Below, one piece after another: positions 5,646 to 15,115 of a DNA stretch of 64,000 nt. Position numbers and translations under genes: made by a program. The notes under the pieces are model-generated. The model was not told where the DNA came from and did not search any database. It saw only the letters and a program-made list of their open reading frames with translations. The DNA is from Citromicrobium sp. JLT1363. GTDB taxonomy: Bacteria > Pseudomonadota > Alphaproteobacteria > Sphingomonadales > Sphingomonadaceae. The first letter of the stretch is position 1; every line of letters starts with the position of its first letter. The stretch is taken from assembly GCF_000186705.1 (NCBI RefSeq), contig NZ_AEUE01000004.1:248001-312000 (forward strand), written 5' to 3'.

Positions 5646-8090
5646 ATGCCCGAGGATTCACGTCTCCCCATCCACGCGGTCTTGCCGGACCTGAAGGCCG
5701 CGCTGCGCACCGGCTCCAACGCGGTGCTGGTCGCACCGCCGGGTGCGGGCAAGACCACGGCGGTCGCGCCTGCGCTGCTGGGTGAGGAATGGTGCGAAGG
5801 CGAAATCCTGCTGCTCTCGCCCCGCCGGGTCGCCGCGCGCGCCGCGGCGGAGCGGATGGCCGCGATGCTGGGCGAAAAACCGGGGGAGACGGTCGGCTAC
5901 CTGACGCGGCTCGATTCCAGACGATCCGCGAAAACGCGCATCACCGTGCTGACGGAGGCGATCTTCGTGAACCGGATCGTGGCCGATCCCGAGCTCTCCG
6001 GCGTCTCCGCCGTTTTGTTCGACGAGGCGCACGAACGGCATCTGGACAGCGATTTCGGCCTTGCGCTGGCGCTGGAAACGCTGGCCGTGCTGCGCGAGGA
6101 CCTGCGCCTGCTGGTCATGTCCGCCACTCTGGATGGAGAGCGGTTCGCATCGCTGATGGATCGGTGTGCCGTGATCGAAAGCGAGGGCCGAAGCCATCCG
6201 CTTCGCATCGCGTGGCTTGGATCGAGCGGGGTGGACCGTTTCGAGGATTCCATGGCCGATGCGGTGGCGCGGGCATGGCGGGACGAGGAGGGCGATATCC
6301 TCGCCTTCCTGCCCGGCGTGCGCGAGATAGAGCGGGTGCGCGAACGGCTGGAGCCGCGGCTGGGTGAAGCGGTGATCCTGCCGCTGCACGGACAGGTCGA
6401 TCCGGGAGCGCAACGCGCTGCGATCCGCCGCGATCCGCAGGGGCGCCGCCGCATCGTGCTCGCGACCGCAATCGCCGAAACCTCGCTGACATTGGACGGC
6501 GTTACCGTGGTGGTCGATGGCGGCCTCTCCCGCCGGGCGGAATACGACCGCGCGGCGGGCGGCAACCGGCTGGTGACGGTGCAGGCATCGCAGGCCTCGG
6601 CAACGCAGCGGGCAGGGCGCGCGGCGCGGCAGGCCCCCGGTGTCGCCTATCGCCTGTGGACGGAAGCGGCGCATGCGGGGCGCCCCGCGTTCGAGCCGCC
6701 GGAGATCGCGACCAGCGACCTTGCGCCGCTGGTGCTGACGCTGGCCAGGTGGGGCGAGAGCGAGCCTGCCAACCTGCGCTGGCTCGATCCGCCGCCCGCC
6801 GCTTCGCTGGCCACGGCGCGCGAGGAGCTGCGCTCGCTCGGCGCGCTCGATGCGGACGGGCGCATCACGGCCGATGGCGAGGCGATGGCGCAGTTGCCGC
6901 TCGACCCTTCGGGCGCGGCGATGGTGCTGTTCGGCGCGCGGCACGGCTGTGCGGGGCGTGCGGCACAGGCGGTTCTGCTGCTGCAGGAGCGCGGGCTCAG
7001 CGGACGCGGCGAAGACCTGGAAGCGCGGCTGTCTCGCTGGAGGGGCGATCGGGGCCCGCGCGCGGAGGCGAGCCGGAAACTGGCCGCGCGATGGGCAAAG
7101 GCAGCCGAGAAGCTGGTCGAGTGCGACGCCGGACAGTCGGATTTGCCGCTCGCCGTGATCCTCGCCGCAGGCCGCCCCGGCTTCGTGGCGAAGCGGCGCG
7201 ATGCGTCGGGCGAAGACTGGCTGGCCGCCAACGGGCGTGGCTATCGGCTCGATCCTGCGTCGCCGGTAGCCCGGGCGGAATACTGCGTGATCGGCGATGC
7301 GCAGGGCAGCGCGCAGGGCGCGCGGATTACCGCTGCCGCTTCGCTCGACGAAGCGGATCTGCGCCAATGGTTCGGTGAGCGGATCGAACTCCATCGTACC
7401 TTGCGCTGGGTGGGCGAGAGGGTCGAGGCGCGGCGCGAGGAGCGGCTGGGCGCGCTCGTGCTCTCCAAAGGGTCAGACGCAGATCCGGATATTGATGCGG
7501 TGCAGGCCCTGCTTGTGGACAAGGCTCTGGACAAGCTGGGGAGCGAGCAGGGAGAACTGCTTCCGGCAGATCTGCTCGCCCGCGCGCGCTTCGCCGGGAT
7601 CGAGGGGCTTTCGCCCGATATGCTGCGCGAGACAGCGGACATGTGGCTCGCGCCGCTGCTGGCCGGACGCCGCGATCTGGGCATCGGCAGGGGCAAGCTG
7701 ATCGACGCGCTGCTGGGCATGCTCGACTGGAACGAGCGGCAGCGCCTGGACGAGTGCGCGCCGCGCGCGTTTACCAGTCCGGCGGGAACTCAGCATGCGA
7801 TCGACTATACTGGGCAGGATGCGCCCGCTGTAGAAGTCCGCGTGCAGGCCCTGTTCGGCCTGGATCGCCATCCCATGATCGGGAGCACGCCCCTGTTGCT
7901 CAAGCTGACCAGCCCCGCCGGTCGCCCGGTGCAGGCTACGCGCGATCTGCCCGCTTTCTGGCGCGGAAGCTGGGCGGATGTGCGCAAGGACATGAAGGGC
8001 CGCTATCCCAAGCATCGCTGGCCGGAAGAGCCGTGGACCGAAGCGCCGAGCCTCAAGACCAAGAATGCCTTTTCACGGGGCAAAGGCTGA
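5646..8090 (+). CDS. hrpB: ATP-dependent RNA helicase HrpB
   Basis: This 814-residue DEAH-box helicase matches the usual HrpB length. Walker A is VAPPGAGKTT near residue 30, motif II is DEAH (FDEAHERH) near 130, motif III is MSATLDG near 168, and motif VI is QRAGRAARQ near 330. The C-terminal half is the HrpB-specific region. The family unwinds RNA, but its in vivo substrate is unclear in most bacteria. ATG 5646 was chosen over GTG 5619, since a GAGGGA ribosome site precedes it and MPEDSRLPI is a natural beginning. The complex I subunit gene follows after 15 bases. Confidence 0.93.
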   Translation: MPEDSRLPIHAVLPDLKAALRTGSNAVLVAPPGAGKTTAVAPALLGEEWCEGEILLLSPRRVAARAAAERMAAMLGEKPGETVGYLTRLDSRRSAKTRITVLTEAIFVNRIVADPELSGVSAVLFDEAHERHLDSDFGLALALETLAVLREDLRLLVMSATLDGERFASLMDRCAVIESEGRSHPLRIAWLGSSGVDRFEDSMADAVARAWRDEEGDILAFLPGVREIERVRERLEPRLGEAVILPLHGQVDPGAQRAAIRRDPQGRRRIVLATAIAETSLTLDGVTVVVDGGLSRRAEYDRAAGGNRLVTVQASQASATQRAGRAARQAPGVAYRLWTEAAHAGRPAFEPPEIATSDLAPLVLTLARWGESEPANLRWLDPPPAASLATAREELRSLGALDADGRITADGEAMAQLPLDPSGAAMVLFGARHGCAGRAAQAVLLLQERGLSGRGEDLEARLSRWRGDRGPRAEASRKLAARWAKAAEKLVECDAGQSDLPLAVILAAGRPGFVAKRRDASGEDWLAANGRGYRLDPASPVARAEYCVIGDAQGSAQGARITAAASLDEADLRQWFGERIELHRTLRWVGERVEARREERLGALVLSKGSDADPDIDAVQALLVDKALDKLGSEQGELLPADLLARARFAGIEGLSPDMLRETADMWLAPLLAGRRDLGIGRGKLIDALLGMLDWNERQRLDECAPRAFTSPAGTQHAIDYTGQDAPAVEVRVQALFGLDRHPMIGSTPLLLKLTSPAGRPVQATRDLPAFWRGSWADVRKDMKGRYPKHRWPEEPWTEAPSLKTKNAFSRGKG

Positions 8091-8105
8091 ATTAGGGAGA
8101 ACCCC

Positions 8106-8384
8106 ATGGCAGCACGTATCTATCAGCGCCCGAAGAGCGCGATGCAATCCGGCAAGGCACGAATCGACGAGTGGGTGCTCGAGTTCGAGCAATCCGAAGC
8201 ACGGCGGGCGGACCCCTTGATGGGCTGGACCGGGTCGGGCGATACGCAGGTTCAGGTGCAGCTGACCTTCCCGAGCAAGGACGAGGCGAAGGCCTATGCC
8301 GAGAAATACGGCATCCCCGCGCGCGTTCATGCGACTCCGCCCAAGAAGCTGAAGCTGCAGGCCTACGCCGACAATTTCCGGTGA
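8106..8384 (+). CDS. Complex I accessory subunit, NDUFS4-like (ETC complex I region)
   Basis: The 92-residue protein belongs to the ETC complex I subunit family shared by mitochondria and alphaproteobacteria. The marks are the start ARIYQRPKSAMQSGKA, the central WVLEFE and DPLMGWTGSGDT, and FPSKDEAKAYAEKYG near residues 60-74. It should sit on the peripheral arm of NADH:ubiquinone oxidoreductase on the cytoplasmic side, probably for assembly or stability rather than catalysis. A GGGAGA ribosome site precedes the ATG. The gene is away from any nuo operon and overlaps the beta-lactamase start by 4 bases. Confidence 0.9.
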   Translation: MAARIYQRPKSAMQSGKARIDEWVLEFEQSEARRADPLMGWTGSGDTQVQVQLTFPSKDEAKAYAEKYGIPARVHATPPKKLKLQAYADNFR

Positions 8385-9307
8385 GCGTCGTGCGCGCCGC
8401 GTTTCTTGCCGCGCTGATGTGCGCGGGCGGATGCGTTGCGCAACCGAGCGATCCTTCGCCCCAGCCGATCGAGCGCGATGGCCTCTCCGTTGGTTCGATC
8501 GAACGGGCGCGTGCGCAACTGGTCGATATCGAGAAGCGTAGCGGGGGCCGGCTGGGCGTTGCGCTGATCGATCCTGCCGGCGCGGTCCTGCTCTCGCATC
8601 GCGGCGAAGAACGTTTCGCCATGTGCTCCACCTTCAAGACGTTGCTGGCGGGCATGGTCCTGTCGGGCGTGAACGGGCTGGAGCCAGAGGATCGGCTCAT
8701 CATCGATCCGGCAGCGGTGGAAGGGCACGCGCCCTTTACCCGTTCCCGCTTCGAGGAAGGCTGGATGACGGTAGGCGATGCGGCGAAAAACATCGTAACC
8801 GTGAGCGATAATGGTGCGGCCAACCTGCTGCTCGACGAAGTGGGCGGGCCGCGCGGGCTGACCGAATGGATTCGCGCGCTTGGCGACGATGTGACCCGGC
8901 TCGACCGGCGGGAGCTGGCGCTGAACGAGAACGCCGCCGGGGACCCGCGCGACACGACCAGCCCGCTGGCTTTCGGCGAGACGTACCGCCGCGTCCTTTC
9001 CGACGACACGGTCCTGGATGCTGCGGACCGCGACCAATTGGCGCGGTGGCTGGTAGCGAGCGAAACCGGGCTCAACCGGCTGAGGGCGGGGATCCCGGGC
9101 GATTGGAGTGTGGGCGACAAGACCGGTTATTGCGCGGCGCCCGGTGCGGTCGAGATCAACGACGTTGCCATTTTCGATCCCGCTGGCGGCGGCTGGTACA
9201 CGCTTGTATTCTTCCTCGACCGACCGCGCGAAGCGGGCGCATTCGCAGATGCCCTGGGTGCTGAGGTGGGCGCAATCGCGGCAGACCTGGTTCGTAGCGC
9301 ATCCTGA
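8381..9307 (+). CDS. Class A beta-lactamase, lipoprotein-like, with Cys69/Cys238 pair
   Basis: This serine beta-lactamase (308 residues) hydrolyses beta-lactams in the periplasm. The catalytic Ser is in CSTFK (residues 82-86), the SDN loop is at 142-144, the omega-loop Glu and Asn are in RRELALNE (E178, N182), and KTG is at 247-249. The residue before the catalytic Ser is Cys, and another Cys follows KTG-Tyr, which correspond to Ambler 69 and 238, the disulfide of class A carbapenemases. The N-terminus is a signal peptide with a possible lipobox (AGGC). GTG 8381 overlaps the complex I gene stop; GTG 8390 is an alternative start. There are no mobile elements nearby, so it looks intrinsic. Confidence 0.92.
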   Translation: MSVVRAAFLAALMCAGGCVAQPSDPSPQPIERDGLSVGSIERARAQLVDIEKRSGGRLGVALIDPAGAVLLSHRGEERFAMCSTFKTLLAGMVLSGVNGLEPEDRLIIDPAAVEGHAPFTRSRFEEGWMTVGDAAKNIVTVSDNGAANLLLDEVGGPRGLTEWIRALGDDVTRLDRRELALNENAAGDPRDTTSPLAFGETYRRVLSDDTVLDAADRDQLARWLVASETGLNRLRAGIPGDWSVGDKTGYCAAPGAVEINDVAIFDPAGGGWYTLVFFLDRPREAGAFADALGAEVGAIAADLVRSAS

Positions 9308-9340
9308 TCTTGCGCTTTTGATCTGCGTTCGCCATATCGC

Positions 9341-9436
9341 GCGGCGGGAGTCGGGTGGACGTTTGCGTTCGCTCACCGGGTCAGGTCCGGAAGGAAGCAG
9401 CCCAGGTGAATTGCGACGGGTCGCTCGGCTCCTTTT
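9341..9436 (+). ncRNA. ffs: Signal recognition particle RNA (4.5S, small type)
   Basis: The invariant domain IV core is visible as GGTCAGGTCCGGAAGGAAGC followed by AGCCC (about 9379-9403), which holds the Ffh-binding internal loops and the GGAA tetraloop. The flanks pair: GGAGTCG (9347-9353) with CGGCTCC (9426-9432). A TTTT run follows at 9433-9436 and fits transcription termination. The RNA joins Ffh to make the SRP that delivers inner-membrane proteins to FtsY, whose gene is at 43.4 kb. The exact 5' end is an estimate. Confidence 0.93.
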
Positions 9437-9469
9437 CAGTATATTAGCGAACCTGCCTTTGCCCTGTAA

Positions 9470-10072
9470 TCAGCGCGCAAACGGTGTGTCGCCGACATTC
9501 TCCTGCCGCTCGGCTTCGGCGTCCGCCCTGAGGTCCTGAGCGATGCAGTAAAGCGACACGCTCGAGAGACCGCCATCGGGCATGAGCGTGATCAGTGTGG
9601 GCTCGCCGTCGCGTTCGATCTCTTTGTGCCACGAGACTTGCATCGAGTAGCGTACAAAGACGCTTGCGTCCTCGGGCGCCTCGATGCGCTTCCAGCCGCC
9701 TTCCGAGGCGATAGAGGCGAGATGCCGCGCAAGGGTCTCGCGGGTCAGACTGTCTGTGGTTGGCGCGATATAGCGTATTGTGTGCGTGCGCTGCGAACGC
9801 GGGGTTTGCCAGGTTTCGTATTCCTCGAACGGACCGACATGGGGATCAAAGGTCCGGCGCGGAGCTCCGTCGATCCCGATAAGGTCAGCCCCCTGTGTAT
9901 CGGGCACCTGCCCGAATCGGCCGCCGATACCGCCATTCGCGTTGCACAATCGATCGAGCAACGCTGGATTGAGCGATTGCAGGGTTCCGGCGGAGATTTC
10001 CACCGGCGGTCTCGCTGGCTCGACCGGGACGGACAGGGGCGGGGCGTGCAGAGCAGCGAGGGGCAGGAGCAT
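9470..10072 (-). CDS. Secreted or periplasmic protein of unknown function
   Basis: I do not recognise this 200-residue protein. The N-terminus MLLPLAALHAPPLSVPVEPA looks like a short signal peptide. A middle part (TIRYIAPTTDSLTRETLARH) is followed by WKRIEAPEDASVFVRYSMQV, which suggests alternating strands and helices, and a Cys pair occurs near residues 43 and 180. It is divergent from dnaX and ends 33 bases beyond the SRP RNA gene on the opposite strand. Codon use matches the neighbours, so it looks native. It is probably specific to this lineage. Confidence 0.65.
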   Translation of the reverse strand: MLLPLAALHAPPLSVPVEPARPPVEISAGTLQSLNPALLDRLCNANGGIGGRFGQVPDTQGADLIGIDGAPRRTFDPHVGPFEEYETWQTPRSQRTHTIRYIAPTTDSLTRETLARHLASIASEGGWKRIEAPEDASVFVRYSMQVSWHKEIERDGEPTLITLMPDGGLSSVSLYCIAQDLRADAEAERQENVGDTPFAR

Positions 10073-10151
10073 CGCGCGATCCTAGCTAGCAGTCGGTATG
10101 CCGACAACGGAAACAGCACGCGACAATTGATTGCCAAGAGCGTGCTTGTCT

Positions 10152-10180
10152 CCCGGGGGGCGCCTCTCCGGGTTTCTTTT
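10152..10180 (+). terminator. Terminator-like hairpin upstream of dnaX
   Basis: CCCGGGGGG pairs with CTCTCCGGG (two G-U pairs) around CGC, followed by TTTCTTTT. It sits between divergent promoters, 48 bases before dnaX, where no plus-strand gene is known to end. It may be an attenuator in the dnaX leader or the end of a short transcript. Confidence 0.5.
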
Positions 10181-10228
10181 CCCACATCGCCGGATGACAA
10201 GCGCCTGGGCAGCGCCTAGCTTTGCCCG

Positions 10229-12052
10229 ATGGGCGATTCCGAGCTTCCCGATAAAGATCTGAACGAGACCGAAGAGGCTCAGCCTTCCGCCGCCGAACTG
10301 GAGGCGGCGGGCCAGAACGCGATGTTCGTCGACGCCGAACCGGAACCGGAGGCGCCTGCCGAGCCCAAATCAGCAGAGCCGACGGCCGATCCCGCGCAGC
10401 CCTATCGCGTGCTCGCGCGCAAATATCGTCCGCAGACCTTCAGCCAGCTGATCGGGCAGGAGCCGATGGTCCAGACGCTGGCCAACGCCATCCGGCGTGA
10501 CCGGCTGGCGCATGCCTTTTTGATGACCGGCGTGCGCGGGGTGGGGAAGACCTCCACCGCGCGCCTGATCGCCAAGTCGCTCAACTGCATCGGGCCGGAC
10601 GGGGAGGGTGGGCCGACCATCGATCCCTGCGGCGTGTGCGAGCCGTGTCGCGCGATTGCGGAAGGCCGCCATATCGACGTGATCGAGATGGACGCGGCCT
10701 CGCATACCGGTGTCGACGACGTGCGCGAAATCATCGAGGCGGTCCGCTATGCCGCTGTCAGCGCGCGCTACAAGATCTACATCATCGACGAAGTCCACAT
10801 GCTGTCTCGCAATGCTTTCAATGCGTTGCTCAAGACACTTGAGGAGCCGCCGAGCCATGTGAAGTTTCTCTTCGCGACCACCGAGGTCGACAAGCTGCCG
10901 GTCACGGTGCTCAGCCGCACGCAGCGTTTCGACCTGCGCCGTATCCCGACCGAGCGGCTGGCCGAACATTTCGCATGGGTTTGCGAGCAGGAGCAGGTCG
11001 CGGCCGAGCCCGAGGCACTGGCGCTGGTCGCAGCCGCAGCGGAAGGGTCTGTGCGTGACGGGCTTTCGATCCTCGACCAGGCGATTGCGCATGCCGATCT
11101 GGAGGATGACGGATCGGGCGGGCTGGTCACTGCGGCGCGCGTGCGCGACATGCTGGGCCTGGCCGATGCGGGCGCGCAGCGGCGCCTGCTGGGCGCTATC
11201 CTGGAAGGTCAACCCAAGCAGATGCTGGACGCGGTTGCGGACCAGTATGCGCTGGGGGTCGAGCCGCTGGCGCTGATGCGCGCGCTGATGGACGTCGTCC
11301 ACCGGATCACGGTGATGCAGATCGGCGGCGCGATGCCCGATCTCCATGGCGAGGAAGAGCGCGGCCAGCTTTCCGACTGGGCCGGCAGGCTGACGCCCGG
11401 TCAGTTGCACCGTCTGTGGCAGTTGCTCCTGAAGGGATATGACGAGGTAAAGACCGCGCCAGATCCGCTGGTGAGCGCGCAGATGGCCTTGTTGCGGCTG
11501 ATCCACGCGGCGGATGCGCCCGATCCCGGCTCGCTCGTGCGCAAGATGGAGGAACTGGCGAAAGGCCTCCCGGCCACGCCCGCAGAAAGCGCATCATCGC
11601 CTGCGTCGCCTGCGCCGAGTGCTGCAGCGCCGCCCCAGTCCGCCACTCCCTTGCCGCCAGCCGATTTTGCATCGCTGGTGAACCGGGTCGAGGAGGCGGG
11701 CGAGTACATCGCGGCCAGCATCATGCGTCTGCAACTGCGGGTCGTAAGCCTTGAAGATGGCGTGATCACCTTTGCCCGTGCGCCCGAATACAAGGACAAG
11801 ATCGAGGCCGAATTGCGCACTGCGCTGCAAAGGGCGACGGGCCGTAGCTGGAAGCTCGCGGAAATTACTGACCCCGCCGCGCCGCCCAGCCTTGCGGAGG
11901 CCGCGCAGGCCGAAGCCGCTGCGCTGCGCGACGCGATGGAGAACCACCCGCTAATGCAGGCCGCCCGTGCGGCCTTCCCCCAGGCGGAACTGCTCGACGA
12001 GAAGGAGCAGGCTGCCGCCGCAACCCCACGCCGATGGAGCAAGCACGCATGA
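10229..12052 (+). CDS. dnaX: DNA polymerase III subunit tau/gamma
   Basis: This is the clamp-loader motor subunit (607 residues). After an acidic 48-residue N-terminal extension comes YRVLARKYRPQTF, then Walker A GVRGVGKTS near residue 97, a four-cysteine zinc module with CGVC and CEPC near 132-140, DEVHML near 188, and the sensor region LFATTEVDKLP. The C-terminal part, after an Ala/Pro-rich linker near residues 450-475, is the tau domain that contacts the polymerase and DnaB. No obvious slippery site for gamma was seen. The stop overlaps the ybaB start, the common dnaX-ybaB(-recR) arrangement, although recR is absent here. Confidence 0.95.
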   Translation: MGDSELPDKDLNETEEAQPSAAELEAAGQNAMFVDAEPEPEAPAEPKSAEPTADPAQPYRVLARKYRPQTFSQLIGQEPMVQTLANAIRRDRLAHAFLMTGVRGVGKTSTARLIAKSLNCIGPDGEGGPTIDPCGVCEPCRAIAEGRHIDVIEMDAASHTGVDDVREIIEAVRYAAVSARYKIYIIDEVHMLSRNAFNALLKTLEEPPSHVKFLFATTEVDKLPVTVLSRTQRFDLRRIPTERLAEHFAWVCEQEQVAAEPEALALVAAAAEGSVRDGLSILDQAIAHADLEDDGSGGLVTAARVRDMLGLADAGAQRRLLGAILEGQPKQMLDAVADQYALGVEPLALMRALMDVVHRITVMQIGGAMPDLHGEEERGQLSDWAGRLTPGQLHRLWQLLLKGYDEVKTAPDPLVSAQMALLRLIHAADAPDPGSLVRKMEELAKGLPATPAESASSPASPAPSAAAPPQSATPLPPADFASLVNRVEEAGEYIAASIMRLQLRVVSLEDGVITFARAPEYKDKIEAELRTALQRATGRSWKLAEITDPAAPPSLAEAAQAEAAALRDAMENHPLMQAARAAFPQAELLDEKEQAAAATPRRWSKHA

Positions 12053-12390
12053 AATCGATGGAAGAGATGATGAAAGCCGCGCAGGAAGCGGCGCAGACCA
12101 TTCAGAACCAGATGGGCGAAGCACAGGCCAAGCTCGATTCGATCGAGGTCGAAGGCACCGCCGGCGGCGGTCTGGTAAAGGTGAAATGCACCGCGCGCGG
12201 CCGGATCATGGGCGTGAGCATCGACGACAGCCTGATGAAGCCCGAAGAAAAGCAGATGGTGGAAGATCTGGTCGCCGCCGCGTTCAACGATGCGCGCGGC
12301 AAGGCGGATCGTGTTTCGTCCGAAGAGATGGAGAAGATCCAGTCCGGCATGGGGCTTCCCCCGGGCTTCAACCTGCCCGGCATGGGCTAG
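12049..12390 (+). CDS. ybaB: YbaB/EbfC-family nucleoid-associated protein
   Basis: The 113-residue protein is a small DNA-binding dimer that helps shape the nucleoid. Typical marks are the N-terminal helix MKSMEEMMKAAQEA, the strand VEGTAGGGLVKVKCTARG near residues 33-52, and AAFNDARGKADRVS near 85. The C-terminus ends in a Gly/Pro-rich tail (GLPPGFNLPGMG). The ATG at 12049 overlaps the dnaX stop (ATGA), giving translational coupling. Other ATG codons at 12034 and 12058 are possible. Confidence 0.92.
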   Translation: MKSMEEMMKAAQEAAQTIQNQMGEAQAKLDSIEVEGTAGGGLVKVKCTARGRIMGVSIDDSLMKPEEKQMVEDLVAAAFNDARGKADRVSSEEMEKIQSGMGLPPGFNLPGMG

Positions 12391-12510
12391 GGGCCGGGCC
12401 GGGCAGGGCGCTTCGCCTGCAAGGCTCCGACCGCCTGCGGCAATGGAGGCCCACGGCTGTCGCAAGGGTGGTCTTCCCAGCGGTCCATCCACAGCCGTCG
12501 GCGCAACCCA

Positions 12511-12538
12511 TTGCAGGGTCCGGTCGATCGACCCATAT
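12511..12538 (+). promoter_or_regulatory. Candidate heat-shock (RpoH) promoter for lon
   Basis: TTGCAGG (12511-12517) and CCCATAT (12532-12538) are 14 bases apart. This resembles the RpoH pattern CTTGAAA, N11-16, CCCATnT, with a weaker -35. The site ends 49 bases before the lon start, and lon is a classic RpoH target. Confidence 0.45.
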
Positions 12539-12587
12539 TCTTGGGCAAGGACGGGTGCGCGGCCAATCCGCGCGCTAAAAGATACTT

Positions 12588-14984
12588 ATGACTCAGCGTT
12601 TTCCGCTTCTCCCCCTGCGCGACATCGTCGTGTTCCCCGGCATGGTCGTGCCGATCTTCGTCGGGCGCGAGCGCTCGGTCGCCGCGCTCGAAGCGGCGAT
12701 GGAAGGCGACAAGGACATCTTCCTGCTCGCCCAGCTTGATCCTTCGTGCGAAGAACCGGGCGGCTCCGATCTCTACGATGTCGGCGTGATCGCCCAGATC
12801 CTGCAGATGCTCAAAATGCCGGATGGCACCGTGCGTGTGCTGGTCGAAGGCACGAGCCGTGCGCAGTTGAGCGACTTGCAGGACGAGGGCGCAGTTACCT
12901 TCGCCCAGGTTCGCCCGATGGAGCAGGCCACGGTTTCCGGCAGCGAAGTCACTGCGCTGATGCGCACCGTGATCGAGCAGTTTGCCGATTACGCCAAGCT
13001 TTCGAAGAAAAACGAAGGAGCGGCCGAGGAACTGGGCGAGATCGACGATGCGGCCGCGCTCGCCGATGCGGTGGCCGCTGCCCTGGCGATCAAGGTTTCT
13101 GACAAGCAGGGCCTGCTGACCGAGCCCGATCCGCGCAAGCGGCTGGAAATGCTCCTCAACTTCATGGAGGGCGAGCTTTCCGTGCTGCAGGTGGAGCGGC
13201 GCATCCGGGGCCGCGTGAAGCGGCAGATGGAGAAGACGCAGCGCGAGTATTATCTCAACGAACAGTTGAAGGCGATCCAGAACGAGCTTGGTGGCTCGGG
13301 CGAGGGCGGCGACGGCGACGAGCTTGCCGAGCTGCAGGAAAAGATCGAGAAGCTGGAGCTTTCCGAAGAGGCGCGCACCAAGGCGGAAAGCGAGCTCAAG
13401 AAGCTCAAGGCGATGCAGCCGATGAGCGCCGAGGCGACCGTCATCCGCAACTATCTCGACGTGCTGCTCGACCTGCCATGGGGCCAGAAGAGCGAACTCA
13501 ACCGCGATATCGAGGAGGCGCAGACCATCCTCGATGACGATCACTACGCACTGGAAAAGGTGAAGGAGCGGATCGTCGAATATCTCGCCGTGCAGGCGCG
13601 GACGAACAAGCTGAAAGGTCCGATCCTGTGCCTCGTCGGCCCTCCGGGTGTCGGCAAGACAAGCCTGGGCAAGTCGATCGCGCGCGCCACGGGCCGCGAG
13701 TTCGTGCGCCAGTCGCTTGGCGGCGTGCGCGACGAATCCGAAATTCGCGGCCACCGGCGGACCTATATCGGCTCCATGCCGGGCAAGATCGTCAAGAACC
13801 TGACCAAGGCGGGCACCACCAATCCGCTGTTCCTGCTCGACGAAATCGACAAGCTGGGCCAGGATTTCCGCGGCGATCCCGCCTCGGCGCTGCTCGAAGT
13901 GCTCGATCCGGAACAGAACGCGCGCTTCCAGGACCATTATCTGGAGGTCGATTTCGATCTGTCGGACATCATGTTCGTGTGCACCGCGAACACTCTCGAC
14001 CTGCCGCAGCCGCTGCTCGACCGGATGGAGATCATCCGGCTGGAAGGCTACACCGAGGACGAGAAGGTGGAGATCGCCAAGTCGCACCTGCTGCCCAAGC
14101 AGGTCGCCGACCATGGGCTGGAGGAAGGCGAATTCACGCTGACCGACGAGGCGCTGCGCGACCTGATCCGCTACTATACGCGTGAGGCCGGAGTGCGCAC
14201 GCTGGAGCGGGAGATCGCAAAGCTGGCCCGCAAGAGCCTGCGCAAGATCCTCGAGAAGAAGGCTGAAACGGTCGAGATAACGCCGGAAAACCTCGGCGAG
14301 TTCGCTGGTGTGCGCAAACACAAGCATGGCCTGGCGGAAAAGGAAGCGCAGATCGGTGCCGTCACCGGGCTGGCATGGACGCAGGTGGGCGGCGAGCTGC
14401 TGACCATCGAAAGCGTCACCACGCCGGGCAAGGGCGAAATCAAGACCACGGGCAAGCTGGGCGAGGTGATGAACGAAAGCGTCGCCGCGGCCTTCAGCTT
14501 CGTGAAGGCGAGGGCGCCTGCCTACGGCATCAAGCCCTCGATCTTCCGGCGCAAGAATATCCATATCCACTTGCCCGAAGGGGCGGTGCCCAAGGATGGG
14601 CCGAGCGCGGGCGTGGGAATGGTCACCTCGATCGTCTCGACATTGGCCGGTATTCCGGTTCGCCCGGATGTCGCCATGACCGGCGAGGTGACGTTGCGCG
14701 GACGCGTGCTGGCCATTGGCGGGCTGAAGGAAAAGCTGCTTGCGGCGCGGCGTGGTGGCATCCCCACCGTGCTGATCCCGGAAGAGAACGTGAAGGACCT
14801 GGCCGATATCGCCGAGCGCGTGACCGAAGGATTGGAGATCGTGCCCGTATCCCACGTCGACGAGGTCCTGTCGCGCGCTCTGGTCAGAGAGCCCGATGCG
14901 ATCGAATGGACCGAAGCAGATGACCTGGCGAGTCAGCCGGTGAACGGAGTTCCCTTTACGGAAAGCGGGCAAACCACGCATTGA
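12588..14984 (+). CDS. lon: ATP-dependent endopeptidase La (Lon)
   Basis: The 798-residue protein is a full-length LonA protease. It has an N-terminal substrate-binding domain (about 1-200), a coiled coil around 200-265, the AAA+ module with Walker [10 protein letters not shown] near residue 351 and Walker [11 protein letters not shown] near 413, and a C-terminal Ser-Lys protease domain with catalytic Ser673 in KDGPSAG and the Lys in GGLKEK near 714-716. It removes damaged proteins and short-lived regulators in the cytoplasm. It stands alone between ybaB and hupB. A possible heat-shock promoter precedes it. Confidence 0.97.
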   Translation: MTQRFPLLPLRDIVVFPGMVVPIFVGRERSVAALEAAMEGDKDIFLLAQLDPSCEEPGGSDLYDVGVIAQILQMLKMPDGTVRVLVEGTSRAQLSDLQDEGAVTFAQVRPMEQATVSGSEVTALMRTVIEQFADYAKLSKKNEGAAEELGEIDDAAALADAVAAALAIKVSDKQGLLTEPDPRKRLEMLLNFMEGELSVLQVERRIRGRVKRQMEKTQREYYLNEQLKAIQNELGGSGEGGDGDELAELQEKIEKLELSEEARTKAESELKKLKAMQPMSAEATVIRNYLDVLLDLPWGQKSELNRDIEEAQTILDDDHYALEKVKERIVEYLAVQARTNKLKGPILCLVGPPGVGKTSLGKSIARATGREFVRQSLGGVRDESEIRGHRRTYIGSMPGKIVKNLTKAGTTNPLFLLDEIDKLGQDFRGDPASALLEVLDPEQNARFQDHYLEVDFDLSDIMFVCTANTLDLPQPLLDRMEIIRLEGYTEDEKVEIAKSHLLPKQVADHGLEEGEFTLTDEALRDLIRYYTREAGVRTLEREIAKLARKSLRKILEKKAETVEITPENLGEFAGVRKHKHGLAEKEAQIGAVTGLAWTQVGGELLTIESVTTPGKGEIKTTGKLGEVMNESVAAAFSFVKARAPAYGIKPSIFRRKNIHIHLPEGAVPKDGPSAGVGMVTSIVSTLAGIPVRPDVAMTGEVTLRGRVLAIGGLKEKLLAARRGGIPTVLIPEENVKDLADIAERVTEGLEIVPVSHVDEVLSRALVREPDAIEWTEADDLASQPVNGVPFTESGQTTH

Positions 14985-15081
14985 TGCGGGGTTTGTTCGC
15001 CATTCGTTCGAAACTTTTCAACAGAGTTGATGTTTGTAAACCAGAAATCGCACATTTCCGCGCTTTTTTGTCAGAATGACT

Positions 15082-15110
15082 TTGACAGATGCGTGCCGAA
15101 GGTCTCAAAT
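15082..15110 (+). promoter_or_regulatory. Sigma-70-type promoter of hupB
   Basis: TTGACA (15082-15087) is a perfect -35 box, and TCAAAT (15105-15110) is a fair -10 box at 17-base spacing. It lies 61 bases before the hupB start. Confidence 0.6.
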
Positions 15111-15115
15111 CGACG

